64,000 bases of DNA from positions 1 through 64,000 of the forward strand of contig NZ_DS264376.1 in the NCBI RefSeq assembly GCF_000153925.1, read 5' to 3'. Each line of letters begins with the position of its first letter. The stretch's first letter is position 1. This document shows, in pieces, positions 1-8,354 of the stretch. Origin of the DNA: [Ruminococcus] torques ATCC 27756 (GTDB taxonomy: Bacteria; Bacillota; Clostridia; Lachnospirales; Lachnospiraceae). The translations under genes and the position numbers were made by a program. Below the pieces are notes generated by a model. That model saw nothing but the letters and a program-made list of their open reading frames with translations, made no database searches and was not told the origin of the DNA.

Positions 1-2
1 GC

Positions 3-692
3 AGTCTGTTGTACATCGGACGGGCATATGAAAGGCTCGTGCCGCCGAGAAGCCGATATAAAAAGAAACTCGTTCCCCTTCCGACGCCGGAATTTTACAC
101 ATTTTATAACGGAAAAGAAAAATGGGAGAAGGAAAAAGAGCTCCGTCTGTCAGACGCCTATATTGTAAAAGACGGTGAACCGAGTCTGGAATTAAAAGTA
201 AAGGTCATCAATATCCGCCCGGAAGAGCATCATGAGATCCTGGAGAAATGTCAGGTGCTGAAAGAATACAGCCAGTTTATGGAAACGGTACAGAACTATC
301 AGATCTCCGGCGTGGAAGAACCGTATAAAAAGGCAATTAAAGAGTGCGTTGAAAAAGGAATTCTTGCTGATTATTTAATGCGAAAAGGAAGCGAGGTTGT
401 CAATATGCTGTTGGATGAATATGATTATGAAACAGATATCGAAGTGCAGAGAGAAGAAGCAAGAGAGCAAGGGCGAGCAGAAGGCAGAGAGGAAGGACGA
501 GAACAAGGACGAGCAGAGGGAAGAAAGCAAGGGAAGGAAGAAGGCAGAGAAGAAGGTCGAAAAGAAGAAAAAAGAGCTCTCGTTCAGAAAAAACTTGAAA
601 AGGGGAAAACAATTTCTCAAATCGCAGATGATCTTGAAGATACAGAAGAAAATATTGCTCACCTGATCGAAGAGTTTCATCTTCGGGTGTAG
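3..692 (+). CDS. Rpn/PD-(D/E)XK-type nuclease family protein, 5' truncated by window edge
   Basis: The frame is open from the window edge, so the N-terminal catalytic half lies outside. The visible part matches the C-terminal half of the Rpn / PD-(D/E)XK 'putative transposase' proteins abundant in Lachnospiraceae, with a YTFYNGK segment followed by LRLSDAY. Residues about 145-190 are a charged low-complexity stretch made of EGRE/QGRA-type tetrads, which is typical of the family and probably a coiled coil. After it comes a short helical tail with a helix-turn-helix look (ISQIADDLEDTEENI). Family members are recombination-promoting DNases; activity cannot be judged here because the active site is missing from view. 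The tetrad DNA is itself repetitive (GAAGG/GAGCAAGG units), so its length may vary between strains. Confidence 0.8.
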   Translation, partial: SLLYIGRAYERLVPPRSRYKKKLVPLPTPEFYTFYNGKEKWEKEKELRLSDAYIVKDGEPSLELKVKVINIRPEEHHEILEKCQVLKEYSQFMETVQNYQISGVEEPYKKAIKECVEKGILADYLMRKGSEVVNMLLDEYDYETDIEVQREEAREQGRAEGREEGREQGRAEGRKQGKEEGREEGRKEEKRALVQKKLEKGKTISQIADDLEDTEENIAHLIEEFHLRV

Positions 693-808
693 AGCGGCGG
701 CAGTTTATCAAGAGATCGGATAGCGCCCATATGCAGACAGATTTTCCCGAAACAGCAAAAGAAATAAAAACAAAAGACAAAAAAAAATAAAAAAATTCGT
801 TTGTTCTA

Positions 809-838
809 TTGACATTTCATAAAAAGTGGTGGTACTAT
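809..838 (+). promoter_or_regulatory. Promoter of glmS
   Basis: TTGACA at 809-814 and TACTAT at 833-838 are separated by 18 bases, and a TGG extended -10 element precedes the -10. Transcription would begin near 845, leaving about 45 nt before the glmS start. This excludes the ATG-less upstream extension of the frame and leaves no room for a glmS ribozyme. Confidence 0.6.
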
Positions 839-891
839 TATGCACAAAATTTTTATGTATAAATACAGGCATCAAAGGAGGATGTGGAACA

Positions 892-2730
892 ATGTGTGGA
901 ATTGTAGGATTCATCGGAGAACAGCCGGCAGCGCCGATTCTTTTGGAAGGGCTTTCAAAGCTGGAGTACAGAGGGTATGATTCGGCGGGAATCGCGGTTC
1001 GTAATGAAAAGACGGATAAGATCGCGATAGTAAAGGCAAAGGGGCGTTTGAAGATCCTTGCAGAAAAAACAGATAACGGGAAAAGTGTGCGAGGCACATG
1101 CGGGATCGGTCATACACGATGGGCCACTCACGGCGAACCTTCCGAGAATAATGCACATCCTCACTGCACGGATGATAAATCCGTTGTTCTTGTGCATAAC
1201 GGGATTATCGAAAACTATCAAGAATTAAAGACAAAGCTTCAGAAAACGGGATATACGTTTTATTCACAGACAGACACGGAGATCGCGGTAAAACTGATAG
1301 ATTATTATTATAAGAAGACCGGAACACCTCTTGAGGCGCTTACAAGGGCTATGCTTAGAATAAGAGGATCATATGCTTTCGGAGTGATGTTCCGCGATTG
1401 TCCGGGCAGATTGTTTGCGGCCAGAAAAGACAGCCCGCTTATTATCGGAAAGAGTAAAAAAGGCTGCCTGATCGCGTCAGACGTTCCGGCGATTCTGGAT
1501 CGTACAAGAAACGTATATTATATAGGCAATCTTGAAATAGCGGAGATGACTTCGGAGGAAGTGCATTTTTATAATATCGACCGGGAAGAGATACAAAAAG
1601 AAATGACAGAGATCAAGTGGGATGCCGAGTCAGCCGAAAAAGGCGGGTATGAACACTTTATGTTAAAAGAGATACATGAGCAGCCGAAAGCCGTTCAGGA
1701 TACGCTGGGCGCTTATATAAAAGACGGTGCGATTGACTTTTCGGAAGCAGGTCTGACAGACGAGCAACTAAAAAGCATTGAGAGGATCTATGTTGCGGCA
1801 TGCGGATCGGCGTATCATGTCGGAGTTGTCGGAAAATATGTGACGGAAAGTCTGGCAGGTATTCCGGCAGAAGTGGATCTCGCATCTGAATTCCGTTATC
1901 GCAACCCGATTCTTGCGCCGAATTCGGCGTTGATCGTCGTATCACAGTCAGGAGAGACGGCAGACAGTCTTGCCGCCTTGCGTCTTGCAAAAGAGAAAGG
2001 AATTCCGGTTATCGGGATCGTCAATGTGGTCGGCTCAAGCATTGCAAGAGAAAGCGATCATGTCTTATACACATATGCAGGCCCCGAGATCTCGGTTGCG
2101 ACGACAAAGGCGTACAGCGCACAGTTGGCGGCAATGTACCTTCTCGCCGTACAGATGGCAAAAGTAAAAGGCAGAATAGATGAGAAACGGCATGGAGAAT
2201 TGCTCGAGGAACTGTGCAGAATTCCCGATAAGATTCAGAAAGCGCTTGACGATAAAGAGCGGATACAGTGGTTTGCAAGTAAATATGCGAATGCAAAAGA
2301 TGTATTTTTTATCGGGCGCGGCATCGATTATGCAATCAGTCTGGAAGGAAGCCTCAAGATGAAGGAGATCAGTTATATCCATTCAGAAGCATATGCGGCA
2401 GGAGAGCTGAAGCATGGAACAATCAGTCTCATCGAAGACGGAATTCTTGTCGTGGGAGTCTTAACTCAGAACGATCTGTTTGAGAAAACATTGAGCAATA
2501 TGGTCGAGGTAAAAAGCAGAGGCGCATATTTGATGGGACTTACGACATATGGAAACTACAGCGTGGAAGATACGGCGGACTTTTCCGTTTATGTGCCGAA
2601 AACAGAAGAATATTTTTCCGCAAGTCTTGCGATCGTGCCGCTTCAGCTTATGGGATATTACGTCAGTGTCGCAAAAGGTTTGGATGTTGACAAACCGCGG
2701 AATCTGGCAAAATCCGTAACAGTAGAATAA
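892..2730 (+). CDS. glmS: Glutamine-fructose-6-phosphate aminotransferase (isomerizing)
   Basis: This enzyme makes glucosamine-6-phosphate from fructose-6-phosphate and glutamine, the entry step to UDP-GlcNAc for peptidoglycan and capsule. The start is fixed at 892 because the N-terminal nucleophile must be Cys2 (MCGIVGFIG), and AAAGGAGG lies 10 nt upstream. The glutaminase domain (about 1-230) has HTRWATHG and HNGIIENY. Two SIS domains follow, with the sugar-phosphate-binding CGSAYH and SQSGETADS segments, and the protein ends in the conserved DxPRNLAKSVTVE tail. The length of 612 aa is normal. It stands alone between the Rpn gene and the capsule promoter, so it plausibly supplies amino sugar precursors to the locus that follows. 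Confidence 0.97.
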   Translation: MCGIVGFIGEQPAAPILLEGLSKLEYRGYDSAGIAVRNEKTDKIAIVKAKGRLKILAEKTDNGKSVRGTCGIGHTRWATHGEPSENNAHPHCTDDKSVVLVHNGIIENYQELKTKLQKTGYTFYSQTDTEIAVKLIDYYYKKTGTPLEALTRAMLRIRGSYAFGVMFRDCPGRLFAARKDSPLIIGKSKKGCLIASDVPAILDRTRNVYYIGNLEIAEMTSEEVHFYNIDREEIQKEMTEIKWDAESAEKGGYEHFMLKEIHEQPKAVQDTLGAYIKDGAIDFSEAGLTDEQLKSIERIYVAACGSAYHVGVVGKYVTESLAGIPAEVDLASEFRYRNPILAPNSALIVVSQSGETADSLAALRLAKEKGIPVIGIVNVVGSSIARESDHVLYTYAGPEISVATTKAYSAQLAAMYLLAVQMAKVKGRIDEKRHGELLEELCRIPDKIQKALDDKERIQWFASKYANAKDVFFIGRGIDYAISLEGSLKMKEISYIHSEAYAAGELKHGTISLIEDGILVVGVLTQNDLFEKTLSNMVEVKSRGAYLMGLTTYGNYSVEDTADFSVYVPKTEEYFSASLAIVPLQLMGYYVSVAKGLDVDKPRNLAKSVTVE

Positions 2731-2773
2731 TTTTTACATCGTGTGAAGAAATTATACTTTTAATATCTGAATA

Positions 2774-2825
2774 AAAATGCATATTCTCTCTTTTTAATAT
2801 ATTTATAAGAGAAAATATGCATTTT
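2774..2825 (+). terminator. AT-rich hairpin after glmS
   Basis: Arms at 2774-2790 and 2809-2825 pair over 17 bases with one mismatch and an 18-base loop. No long T run follows, so this may be a weak terminator or a protein-binding dyad. The right-arm motif GAAAATATRCATTTT recurs as a direct repeat at 2832-2846, just before the capsule -35 box, which favours an operator role for part of it. Confidence 0.45.
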
Positions 2826-2852
2826 GTATTTGAAAATATACATTTTGGAGAG

Positions 2853-2881
2853 TTGACAAGGAACAGATGTTAGCCTATTAT
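2853..2881 (+). promoter_or_regulatory. Near-consensus sigma-A promoter of the capsule locus
   Basis: TTGACA (2853-2858), a 17-base spacer and TATTAT (2876-2881) make a strong vegetative promoter. It is the only clear promoter seen before the capsule genes and leaves an untranslated leader of about 245 nt. The GAAAATATACATTTT repeat lies immediately upstream. Confidence 0.75.
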
Positions 2882-2951
2882 TAAAAATGTATCGTGAAAA
2901 TTATGATAAAAGTAATGTTTGTTTATAGTGAATTTAAACAGCGGTCTATAA

Positions 2952-3127
2952 AAGGCAGCATATCTATCTAATGTGTTTTATTGAAAGTTGATAAATGACA
3001 TAGGGATATGCTGTTTTGGCGTGTCATGAAAAAACTTAAACACATTAATGCGTTATCGCAATGATAGAATGAAGCGCCGTGAAAATGTTGAAACTAGGTA
3101 TTGGAATTCAAAGTTAAGGAGCGGCGC
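2952..3127 (+). promoter_or_regulatory. Structured leader RNA of the capsule operon (candidate)
   Basis: Three long-range pairings are visible. The first is 2952-2965 with 3004-3017, about 14 bp including G-U pairs. The second is 2969-2978 with 3038-3047 (TAATGTGTTT/AAACACATTA). The third is 3074-3079 with 3122-3127 (GCGCCG/CGGCGC). The first two interleave, so they form either a pseudoknot or mutually exclusive folds. The third places its right arm directly on the AAGGAG ribosome site of the first capsule gene (3116-3121) and could mask it. No known riboswitch class was recognised. Confidence 0.4.
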
Positions 3128-3132
3128 ACAAA

Positions 3133-3855
3133 ATGGCAAAAATAATTGATACACACAGTCATATATTACCCGGGATCGATGACGGGGCTGGTTCATGGAA
3201 AGAAGCGCTTTGCATGTTGAAAACAGCGCAGGCTCAGGGAATCAGAAGAGTGATCGCAACTCCTCACTGGGGAGGACCTTTCGGTTATACCGATCCGGTG
3301 CAGATCAGAGAACTCTGTTTTACATTACAGGAAAAAGCAAGACGTCACAATATCAGTGTGAAAATTTATCAGGGGCAGGAAGTGATGTACACCGAGGAAG
3401 CGGCGGACAGGATTGCAAACGGCGAGATCCTTACATTGGCGGACAGCCGGTATGTACTGGCTGAATTTTATCAGGGAATCGGGTATTCGGGAATTTTTCG
3501 GGCAGTACAGCGCTTTACACAGTCGGGATACAGTCCGATCATCGCTCATGCAGAGAGATATGAAGCGCTGAAAGATATCGGGCGTCTGGAAGAACTACGA
3601 AAGCAGGGAGCATATATACAGTTGAATTTCAGGGCGATCGGGGGAAAGTGGCATGATTTTACAACACGTTGGTGCAGGAAAGCTCTGAAAGAAGGATTTG
3701 TTCATTTTGTCGGAACGGATATGCATAATATGAGAACGAGAAAACCGGAGACAGAATCCGCAGTAGTGTGGATGGAGAAGCATCTGGAGCCGGATTATGT
3801 AAAAAAACTGTTTTTAAAAAATCCCGAGAAGATTTTAAGAAACGAGCGTTTGTAA
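3133..3855 (+). CDS. cpsB: CpsB/CapC-type PHP-fold tyrosine phosphatase
   Basis: This is a manganese-dependent protein tyrosine phosphatase that dephosphorylates the CpsD kinase and so tunes capsule assembly. The PHP metal-binding motifs are evident: DTHSHILPGIDDG near the N-terminus, ATPHW, AHAERY and VGTDMHN. The 240 aa length is typical. It is the first gene after the capsule promoter, with AAGGAG 11 nt before the ATG. Its early position with wzz/cpsD/LCP genes is the standard Gram-positive capsule head arrangement. Confidence 0.92.
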   Translation: MAKIIDTHSHILPGIDDGAGSWKEALCMLKTAQAQGIRRVIATPHWGGPFGYTDPVQIRELCFTLQEKARRHNISVKIYQGQEVMYTEEAADRIANGEILTLADSRYVLAEFYQGIGYSGIFRAVQRFTQSGYSPIIAHAERYEALKDIGRLEELRKQGAYIQLNFRAIGGKWHDFTTRWCRKALKEGFVHFVGTDMHNMRTRKPETESAVVWMEKHLEPDYVKKLFLKNPEKILRNERL

Positions 3856-4042
3856 GAAAAACATTGTAAAACATAGTCAATTTATGTAAAAAAGACGCAT
3901 TGTAAAATGAGAAACAGGGAAAAAGTGAAGAAAATACTGGTAAATGGAATTAATTTATTTCCTTATAGAAAAATATGATATATAATTAGAAGGATTAATA
4001 TATTACGAACAGAGAGACGGATAATAGAGGAAGTGATAAAAT

Positions 4043-4801
4043 ATGGAAAAAACACATGATGAAGAAATGGCAATCGACCTGTGGGAGTTAATTTCCGCAC
4101 TGAAAAAGCGGGCGCTGATTATTTTGGCGGCGTGTCTGCTTGGCGGTGTTGTGGCAGGTGTATATACAAAACTTTGCATCACCCCGATGTATACGGCGAC
4201 ATCATCGATGCTTGTGACAACACAGGAAACAACGCTTACGTCTATTGCGGACCTTCAGCTTGGAAGCGCTCTTACGGGAGATTACAGTATTCTTGCGACA
4301 AGCCGGAGCGTTCTTGAAGAGGTGATCGAAGATCTGGGTCTGAACATGAATCATCACCAACTGAGAGGAAGTATTACGATCACCAATCCGGAAGGAACGC
4401 ATATTATGGAAGTGACGGCCAGAAGTTCCGATCCCGAGACCGCAAAAAAGATTGCGGACACTATGGCGGTTGTTTCAGCGCAGTATATAAAAGAAAAAAT
4501 GGAGGTGGCTCCTCCTAAGATCATCGAAGAGGCGGAAGTTCCGTCATCCCCGGTCAGCCCGAGTATGAATAAAAACGTTATGATGGGCGCGCTGGCAGGA
4601 TTTGCTCTTGCGGCGGCGATCGTGATTTTGTTTGCGATCATGAATGATTCGATCAAAACAGAGGATGATATCGAAAGAGCGCTCGGCATTCCGACACTTG
4701 CCGTGATTCCGGACAGAAAAGATTATATAGATGATCATGGCGGCAGTAAAAAGAAGAAAGGCAAAAGAAGGAGGCAGAGTAAATGGCGGAACAAAAGGTG
4801 A
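4043..4801 (+). CDS. cpsC: Wzz/CpsC-type polysaccharide co-polymerase (chain-length determinant)
   Basis: This membrane protein partners with the CpsD kinase and sets polysaccharide chain length. Two membrane segments are visible, at about residues 23-45 and 180-202, flanking an extracytoplasmic domain. The proline motif PSSPVSPS before the second helix is characteristic of the family. A basic KKKKGKRRRQ tail ends the 252 aa protein. The 187 bp upstream contains TATAAT at 3981-3986 but only a poor -35, so a secondary promoter there is possible. The last 19 nt overlap the kinase gene, indicating translational coupling. Confidence 0.9.
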   Translation: MEKTHDEEMAIDLWELISALKKRALIILAACLLGGVVAGVYTKLCITPMYTATSSMLVTTQETTLTSIADLQLGSALTGDYSILATSRSVLEEVIEDLGLNMNHHQLRGSITITNPEGTHIMEVTARSSDPETAKKIADTMAVVSAQYIKEKMEVAPPKIIEEAEVPSSPVSPSMNKNVMMGALAGFALAAAIVILFAIMNDSIKTEDDIERALGIPTLAVIPDRKDYIDDHGGSKKKKGKRRRQSKWRNKR

Positions 4802-5505
4802 TAATGACAGATCCGAGACAAGAGGATTATTTTTATCAGGAAGCAATTAAGACGCTGCGAACGAATATCCAGTTTGCCGGGATGGATGTAAAGACAATTC
4901 TGTTTACAAGCTGCTATCCGAACGAAGGAAAGAGCGATATTACGTTCCAACTTTCGCAGGAGATCGGAAAATTAGGGAAAAAGGTACTTCTTCTCGACGC
5001 CGATATCCGCAAGTCGATACTCGCATCCCGGTACGGAGTGGGAAAACAGGTTCAGGGATTATCAAATTACTTGAGCGGTCAGGCTTCTATCGCGGAGATT
5101 ATTTATCGTACGAACTATGAGAATATGGATATCATTTTTTCAGGTTCATTTGCGCCGAATCCGTCAGAACTGCTTGGGCAGGAAGCGTTTGGAACGCTTT
5201 TGGGAGCGGTGAGAGAACATTATGATTATATCATTGTAGATACGCCGCCGATCGGAAGTATTATCGATGCGGCGATCGTCGCAAAACAGTGCGACGGGGC
5301 GGTGCTCGTATTTGAAAGCGAACTTGTGAGCAGTAAGGAGGCGGCTCGAGTCAAAGAACAGCTTCTGATGACAGGGTGCAGACTGATCGGAGCCGTGCTT
5401 AATAAGGTAGATGTAAAGAAGAATAAATACTATCACAGATATGACTATTACTATCATGGATATCAGGAAAAAAAGGAAGTTACAAAAAAAAATAAAGAAA
5501 AATAA
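4783..5505 (+). CDS. cpsD: CpsD-type bacterial tyrosine kinase
   Basis: This is a cytoplasmic BY-kinase that autophosphorylates a C-terminal tyrosine cluster and works with CpsC. The nucleotide-binding motifs are Walker A (PNEGKSD, where most relatives have PGEGKST), Walker A' (LLLDADIRKS) and Walker B (IIVDTPP). The tail holds a dense tyrosine cluster (KYYHRYDYYYHGY). The length of 240 aa is normal. The start at 4783 follows GAAGGAGG and lies inside the end of cpsC. The unusual Asn and Asp in the P-loop are worth noting but probably tolerated. Confidence 0.93.
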   Translation: MAEQKVIMTDPRQEDYFYQEAIKTLRTNIQFAGMDVKTILFTSCYPNEGKSDITFQLSQEIGKLGKKVLLLDADIRKSILASRYGVGKQVQGLSNYLSGQASIAEIIYRTNYENMDIIFSGSFAPNPSELLGQEAFGTLLGAVREHYDYIIVDTPPIGSIIDAAIVAKQCDGAVLVFESELVSSKEAARVKEQLLMTGCRLIGAVLNKVDVKKNKYYHRYDYYYHGYQEKKEVTKKNKEK

Positions 5506-5545
5506 AACGGTACTCAGATAATGGGAGGGGATCGGAAAGAAACAG

Positions 5546-6538
5546 ATGAAAAAGAAAAAATATTTGAAATGGTGGATCGCGGCGGTATCAGCGGTTTTCA
5601 TTGTAGGAGCGGGAATATTTGTATATACGCAGTATAAGGCGGCACAGACGTCGGGAGACGTCGCCACGAAAGACGGAACATCCGCCTCGGCATCGGATAT
5701 TACATGGAACGGCAAGACATACAGTTACAATGAACATTTGAGTAACTTTTTGTTCCTCGGTATTGATACAAAAGAAAAGGCAGAGACAAAAACAGGTCAG
5801 GCAGACGCCGGGCAGGCGGACGCGTTGTATCTTCTGTCATGGAATCGGCTGGAAGGAGATATTACAGTGATCAGCATTCCGAGAGATACGATGACTCAGA
5901 TCGAAACGTTCGGTCCGGGCGGAAAAAGTCTCGGAAAGAGCAAAGATCATATCAGTTTATCTTATGCATACGGTGACGGCGGATATGAAAGCTGTGAGCT
6001 GGCGGAAAATGCAGTTTCCGAATTGCTTTACGGACTGCCGATAGACGGGTACTGTGCTTTGAATATGGATGGACTTCCTGTTTTGACAGACAGCGTCGGA
6101 GGCGTAACAGTAACCGTGCCGAACGACAGTCTGGCGGAAGTTGACCCCGGATATGCAAAAGGAGCGGTGGTCACTTTGAAAGGTGAAGATACAGAACAGT
6201 TTGTTCGATACAGAAATACGGAGATCAGCCAGAGCGCGATCGCACGTATGGAGCGCCAGCAGGAATATATCAGAGCATTCGGCGAAGCTTTAAAAAAGGC
6301 ATCTGCAGATAAAGCGCTTGTTACCGATCTGTACAAGGCGATTGAACCGTATATGGTAACGAATATGGGGAAAAGTCGTTTTGTTGATCTGACGGAAAGT
6401 GTATCAGAAGGCAAAAAGGTGAACCGATGGACGATTCCGGGAGAAGGAATTCAAGGTAAAGAATATGATGAATACGTCGTAGATGATGATGCTTTGTATG
6501 AAAAGACAGTTGAGACATTTTATGTAGAGAAAAAATAA
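5546..6538 (+). CDS. LytR-CpsA-Psr (LCP) family cell-wall polymer ligase
   Basis: LCP enzymes transfer undecaprenyl-linked glycopolymers to peptidoglycan on the outer face of the membrane. The protein has a single N-terminal membrane anchor (about residues 8-27). Its LCP domain includes LGIDTKE, the arginine-containing SIPRDTM motif and NMDGLPVLTDSVGGV. At 330 aa it is a short, single-domain LCP protein. Its place directly after the kinase supports attachment of this locus's polymer to the wall. Confidence 0.92.
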   Translation: MKKKKYLKWWIAAVSAVFIVGAGIFVYTQYKAAQTSGDVATKDGTSASASDITWNGKTYSYNEHLSNFLFLGIDTKEKAETKTGQADAGQADALYLLSWNRLEGDITVISIPRDTMTQIETFGPGGKSLGKSKDHISLSYAYGDGGYESCELAENAVSELLYGLPIDGYCALNMDGLPVLTDSVGGVTVTVPNDSLAEVDPGYAKGAVVTLKGEDTEQFVRYRNTEISQSAIARMERQQEYIRAFGEALKKASADKALVTDLYKAIEPYMVTNMGKSRFVDLTESVSEGKKVNRWTIPGEGIQGKEYDEYVVDDDALYEKTVETFYVEKK

Positions 6539-6563
6539 AGTGCAGAAAGAACAGAGACGGCAT

Positions 6564-7316
6564 ATGAAAAAGATATCTAAGATAATAGGAAGCGTTCTTA
6601 TCACAGCCGCAGCAGTTTGCCTTGGCATCGGAGTTTATCAATTTACGAAAGAACAAAACGCCGGAAAAGGGTATCAGGATCTTTCGGAAGAAGTGAAAAA
6701 AGAACCGGAAGATGAAGGTTCAAAATCAAAAGTTGATATCCCGATCGATTTTGCGGCGCTAAAGGAAAAGAATCCCGATGTGTATGCGTGGATCAGTATA
6801 CCGGGAACGGCGATAGACTATCCGGTTCTCCAAAGGGAGAATGACAACACATACTATTTGGATCACACGATCGATCATGAAGAAAAGACCGAAGGAGCGA
6901 TTTTTACGGAGAATTACAACAATACTGATTTTGAAGATCCGAATACGGTCATTTACGGGCATGACATGAGAAACGGTTCGATGTTTAAAGGACTGCTCGA
7001 CTATCGGGATAAAACATTTTTTGATCAAAACAAAGAAGTGCTGATCTATACGCCGGATGCAATACGACATTATAAAATATTCGCTGCGTATCCGTATGAC
7101 AGCAGACATTTGCTTAGAAGTTTTGACTTTACAGATAAAGAAGTGTATCAGCAGTATTTATACCGTATCTTTGCAATCCGCGATATGAATGCGAGCATTG
7201 ATACAACAGCGCAGGTGGGGACGGACGATAAGATCCTGACCTTATCAACATGCTATGCAAACCAGCCGGATATGAGGTTTCTTGTTCAGGCAGTGTTGGT
7301 TTCCATAGAACAATAA
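6564..7316 (+). CDS. srtB: Class B sortase
   Basis: This transpeptidase anchors sorted proteins to the wall. It has an N-terminal signal/anchor, catalytic His in VIYGHDM, catalytic Cys in TLSTC, and Arg in DMRFLVQA. TLSTC and the overall layout fit class B. The ATG at 6564 gives a normal MKKISKIIG signal; an in-frame GTG at 6540 would add eight polar residues and is less likely. The length is 250 aa. It sits between the LCP gene and a gene for a protein with an SPQTG sorting signal, so the neighbouring protein is its probable substrate. Confidence 0.9.
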   Translation: MKKISKIIGSVLITAAAVCLGIGVYQFTKEQNAGKGYQDLSEEVKKEPEDEGSKSKVDIPIDFAALKEKNPDVYAWISIPGTAIDYPVLQRENDNTYYLDHTIDHEEKTEGAIFTENYNNTDFEDPNTVIYGHDMRNGSMFKGLLDYRDKTFFDQNKEVLIYTPDAIRHYKIFAAYPYDSRHLLRSFDFTDKEVYQQYLYRIFAIRDMNASIDTTAQVGTDDKILTLSTCYANQPDMRFLVQAVLVSIEQ

Positions 7317-7359
7317 GGCAAAAGAAAATCATTTATCAGAGAAAGGAAGAGTGAACAAT

Positions 7360-8073
7360 ATGAAAAAGAAAATCATGGGTGTAATTTTGGCGGCAACGCT
7401 TATCGTATCACAGGCAGTAACGGCGTTTGCAGGAAGTAAAACGTCAGAAGTTGTGCTTCCGAATGATTTTGCGGCTTATTATACCGTAACGGAAGGAACA
7501 AGAGAGGCATTTGCAGAGGCAGAGGCAGTTTCCCCACAGACAGTTGACGCGATCATAGAAGTAAATAACGGAAGCATGACTCTTGCACAGCTTGTTGCAG
7601 ATATGAAAGAACTGCTCAAAGCAGAAGGCGCAGCAGGACTGAAGATGACAGAAGAACAGGTCGACGCTCTGGCGGCAGATCTGGGTTCCAGAACGTTTGT
7701 CACAAAGTTTTTTGACCTTGAGCCTGTAAACGGCGGGATTAAAGATGACAACGGAGACTACCTTGTAACATTAAGCGTGCCGGCAATTTCCACAGCTATG
7801 ACAGAAGTAGCGTTTCTTCACTTCAGCACAGACCGCGCGGCATGGGAAGTTGTGGAAGCGTCAGACGTAGATTATACAAACAAAGAGATCACTGCGTCCT
7901 TTAAAGATCTTTCGCCGGTTGCCGTGATCGCAAAAGTAGATACGTCCGCAGACAATGCGATCGGAACGTCTCCGCAGACAGGAAGATTCCCTGTTTCCGT
8001 ACTTTGGATCGGTGCAGCAGTAATCCTTGGTGCGACAGGCGTTATTGTGTTAAGAAAACGCAAAGAAAAATAA
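7360..8073 (+). CDS. Secreted wall-anchored protein with SPQTG sorting signal
   Basis: The 237 aa protein has a signal peptide (MKKKIMGVILAATLI...AFA), a soluble domain of about 170 residues and a typical cell-wall sorting tail: SPQTG, hydrophobic helix, RKRKEK. The SPQTG form differs from LPxTG but agrees with the (S/P)PxTG motif used by Clostridioides difficile sortase B. The start at 7360 is chosen because GAAAGGAAG lies upstream and the signal begins there. I do not recognise the soluble domain. The adjacent class B sortase and capsule context suggest a surface protein displayed together with the capsule. Confidence 0.8.
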   Translation: MKKKIMGVILAATLIVSQAVTAFAGSKTSEVVLPNDFAAYYTVTEGTREAFAEAEAVSPQTVDAIIEVNNGSMTLAQLVADMKELLKAEGAAGLKMTEEQVDALAADLGSRTFVTKFFDLEPVNGGIKDDNGDYLVTLSVPAISTAMTEVAFLHFSTDRAAWEVVEASDVDYTNKEITASFKDLSPVAVIAKVDTSADNAIGTSPQTGRFPVSVLWIGAAVILGATGVIVLRKRKEK

Positions 8074-8354
8074 ATATTGAATGTGCCTTGAAAGGCTGAC
8101 GGTAAGGAATGGCTCGATGATAAGAAATATTTTCGGGCTATTTTCTTGCAAAAATCAGGGGAAAAACGGCTATTTTCCGGTAATGTATAGTAACAAAAGA
8201 ACCGGATACGCAAAAGACAAAAATTTACGAAACAGTAAAAAGAAAAAGAAAGAAATAGCAGTTAAAGAAGTATGAAAGATAAACTAGAGGGACAGCAGTT
8301 AAAAACATCAAAACATGAAAGATGGATTTGGAGAGATAACAGAGGAAATTACAG

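Noticed and set aside
420..580. CRISPR-like short repeats
   Set aside because: The repeats are codon-level repeats of the EGR/QGR coiled stretch without spacers of constant length. No array was seen elsewhere.
845..891. glmS ribozyme in the glmS leader
   Set aside because: The promoter at 809-838 leaves only about 45 nt of leader, too short for the ribozyme.
8081..8275. 64-residue open frame before the PglF-like gene
   Set aside because: No ribosome site, lysine-rich random composition and no family resemblance; the 281 bp region shows no convincing element.
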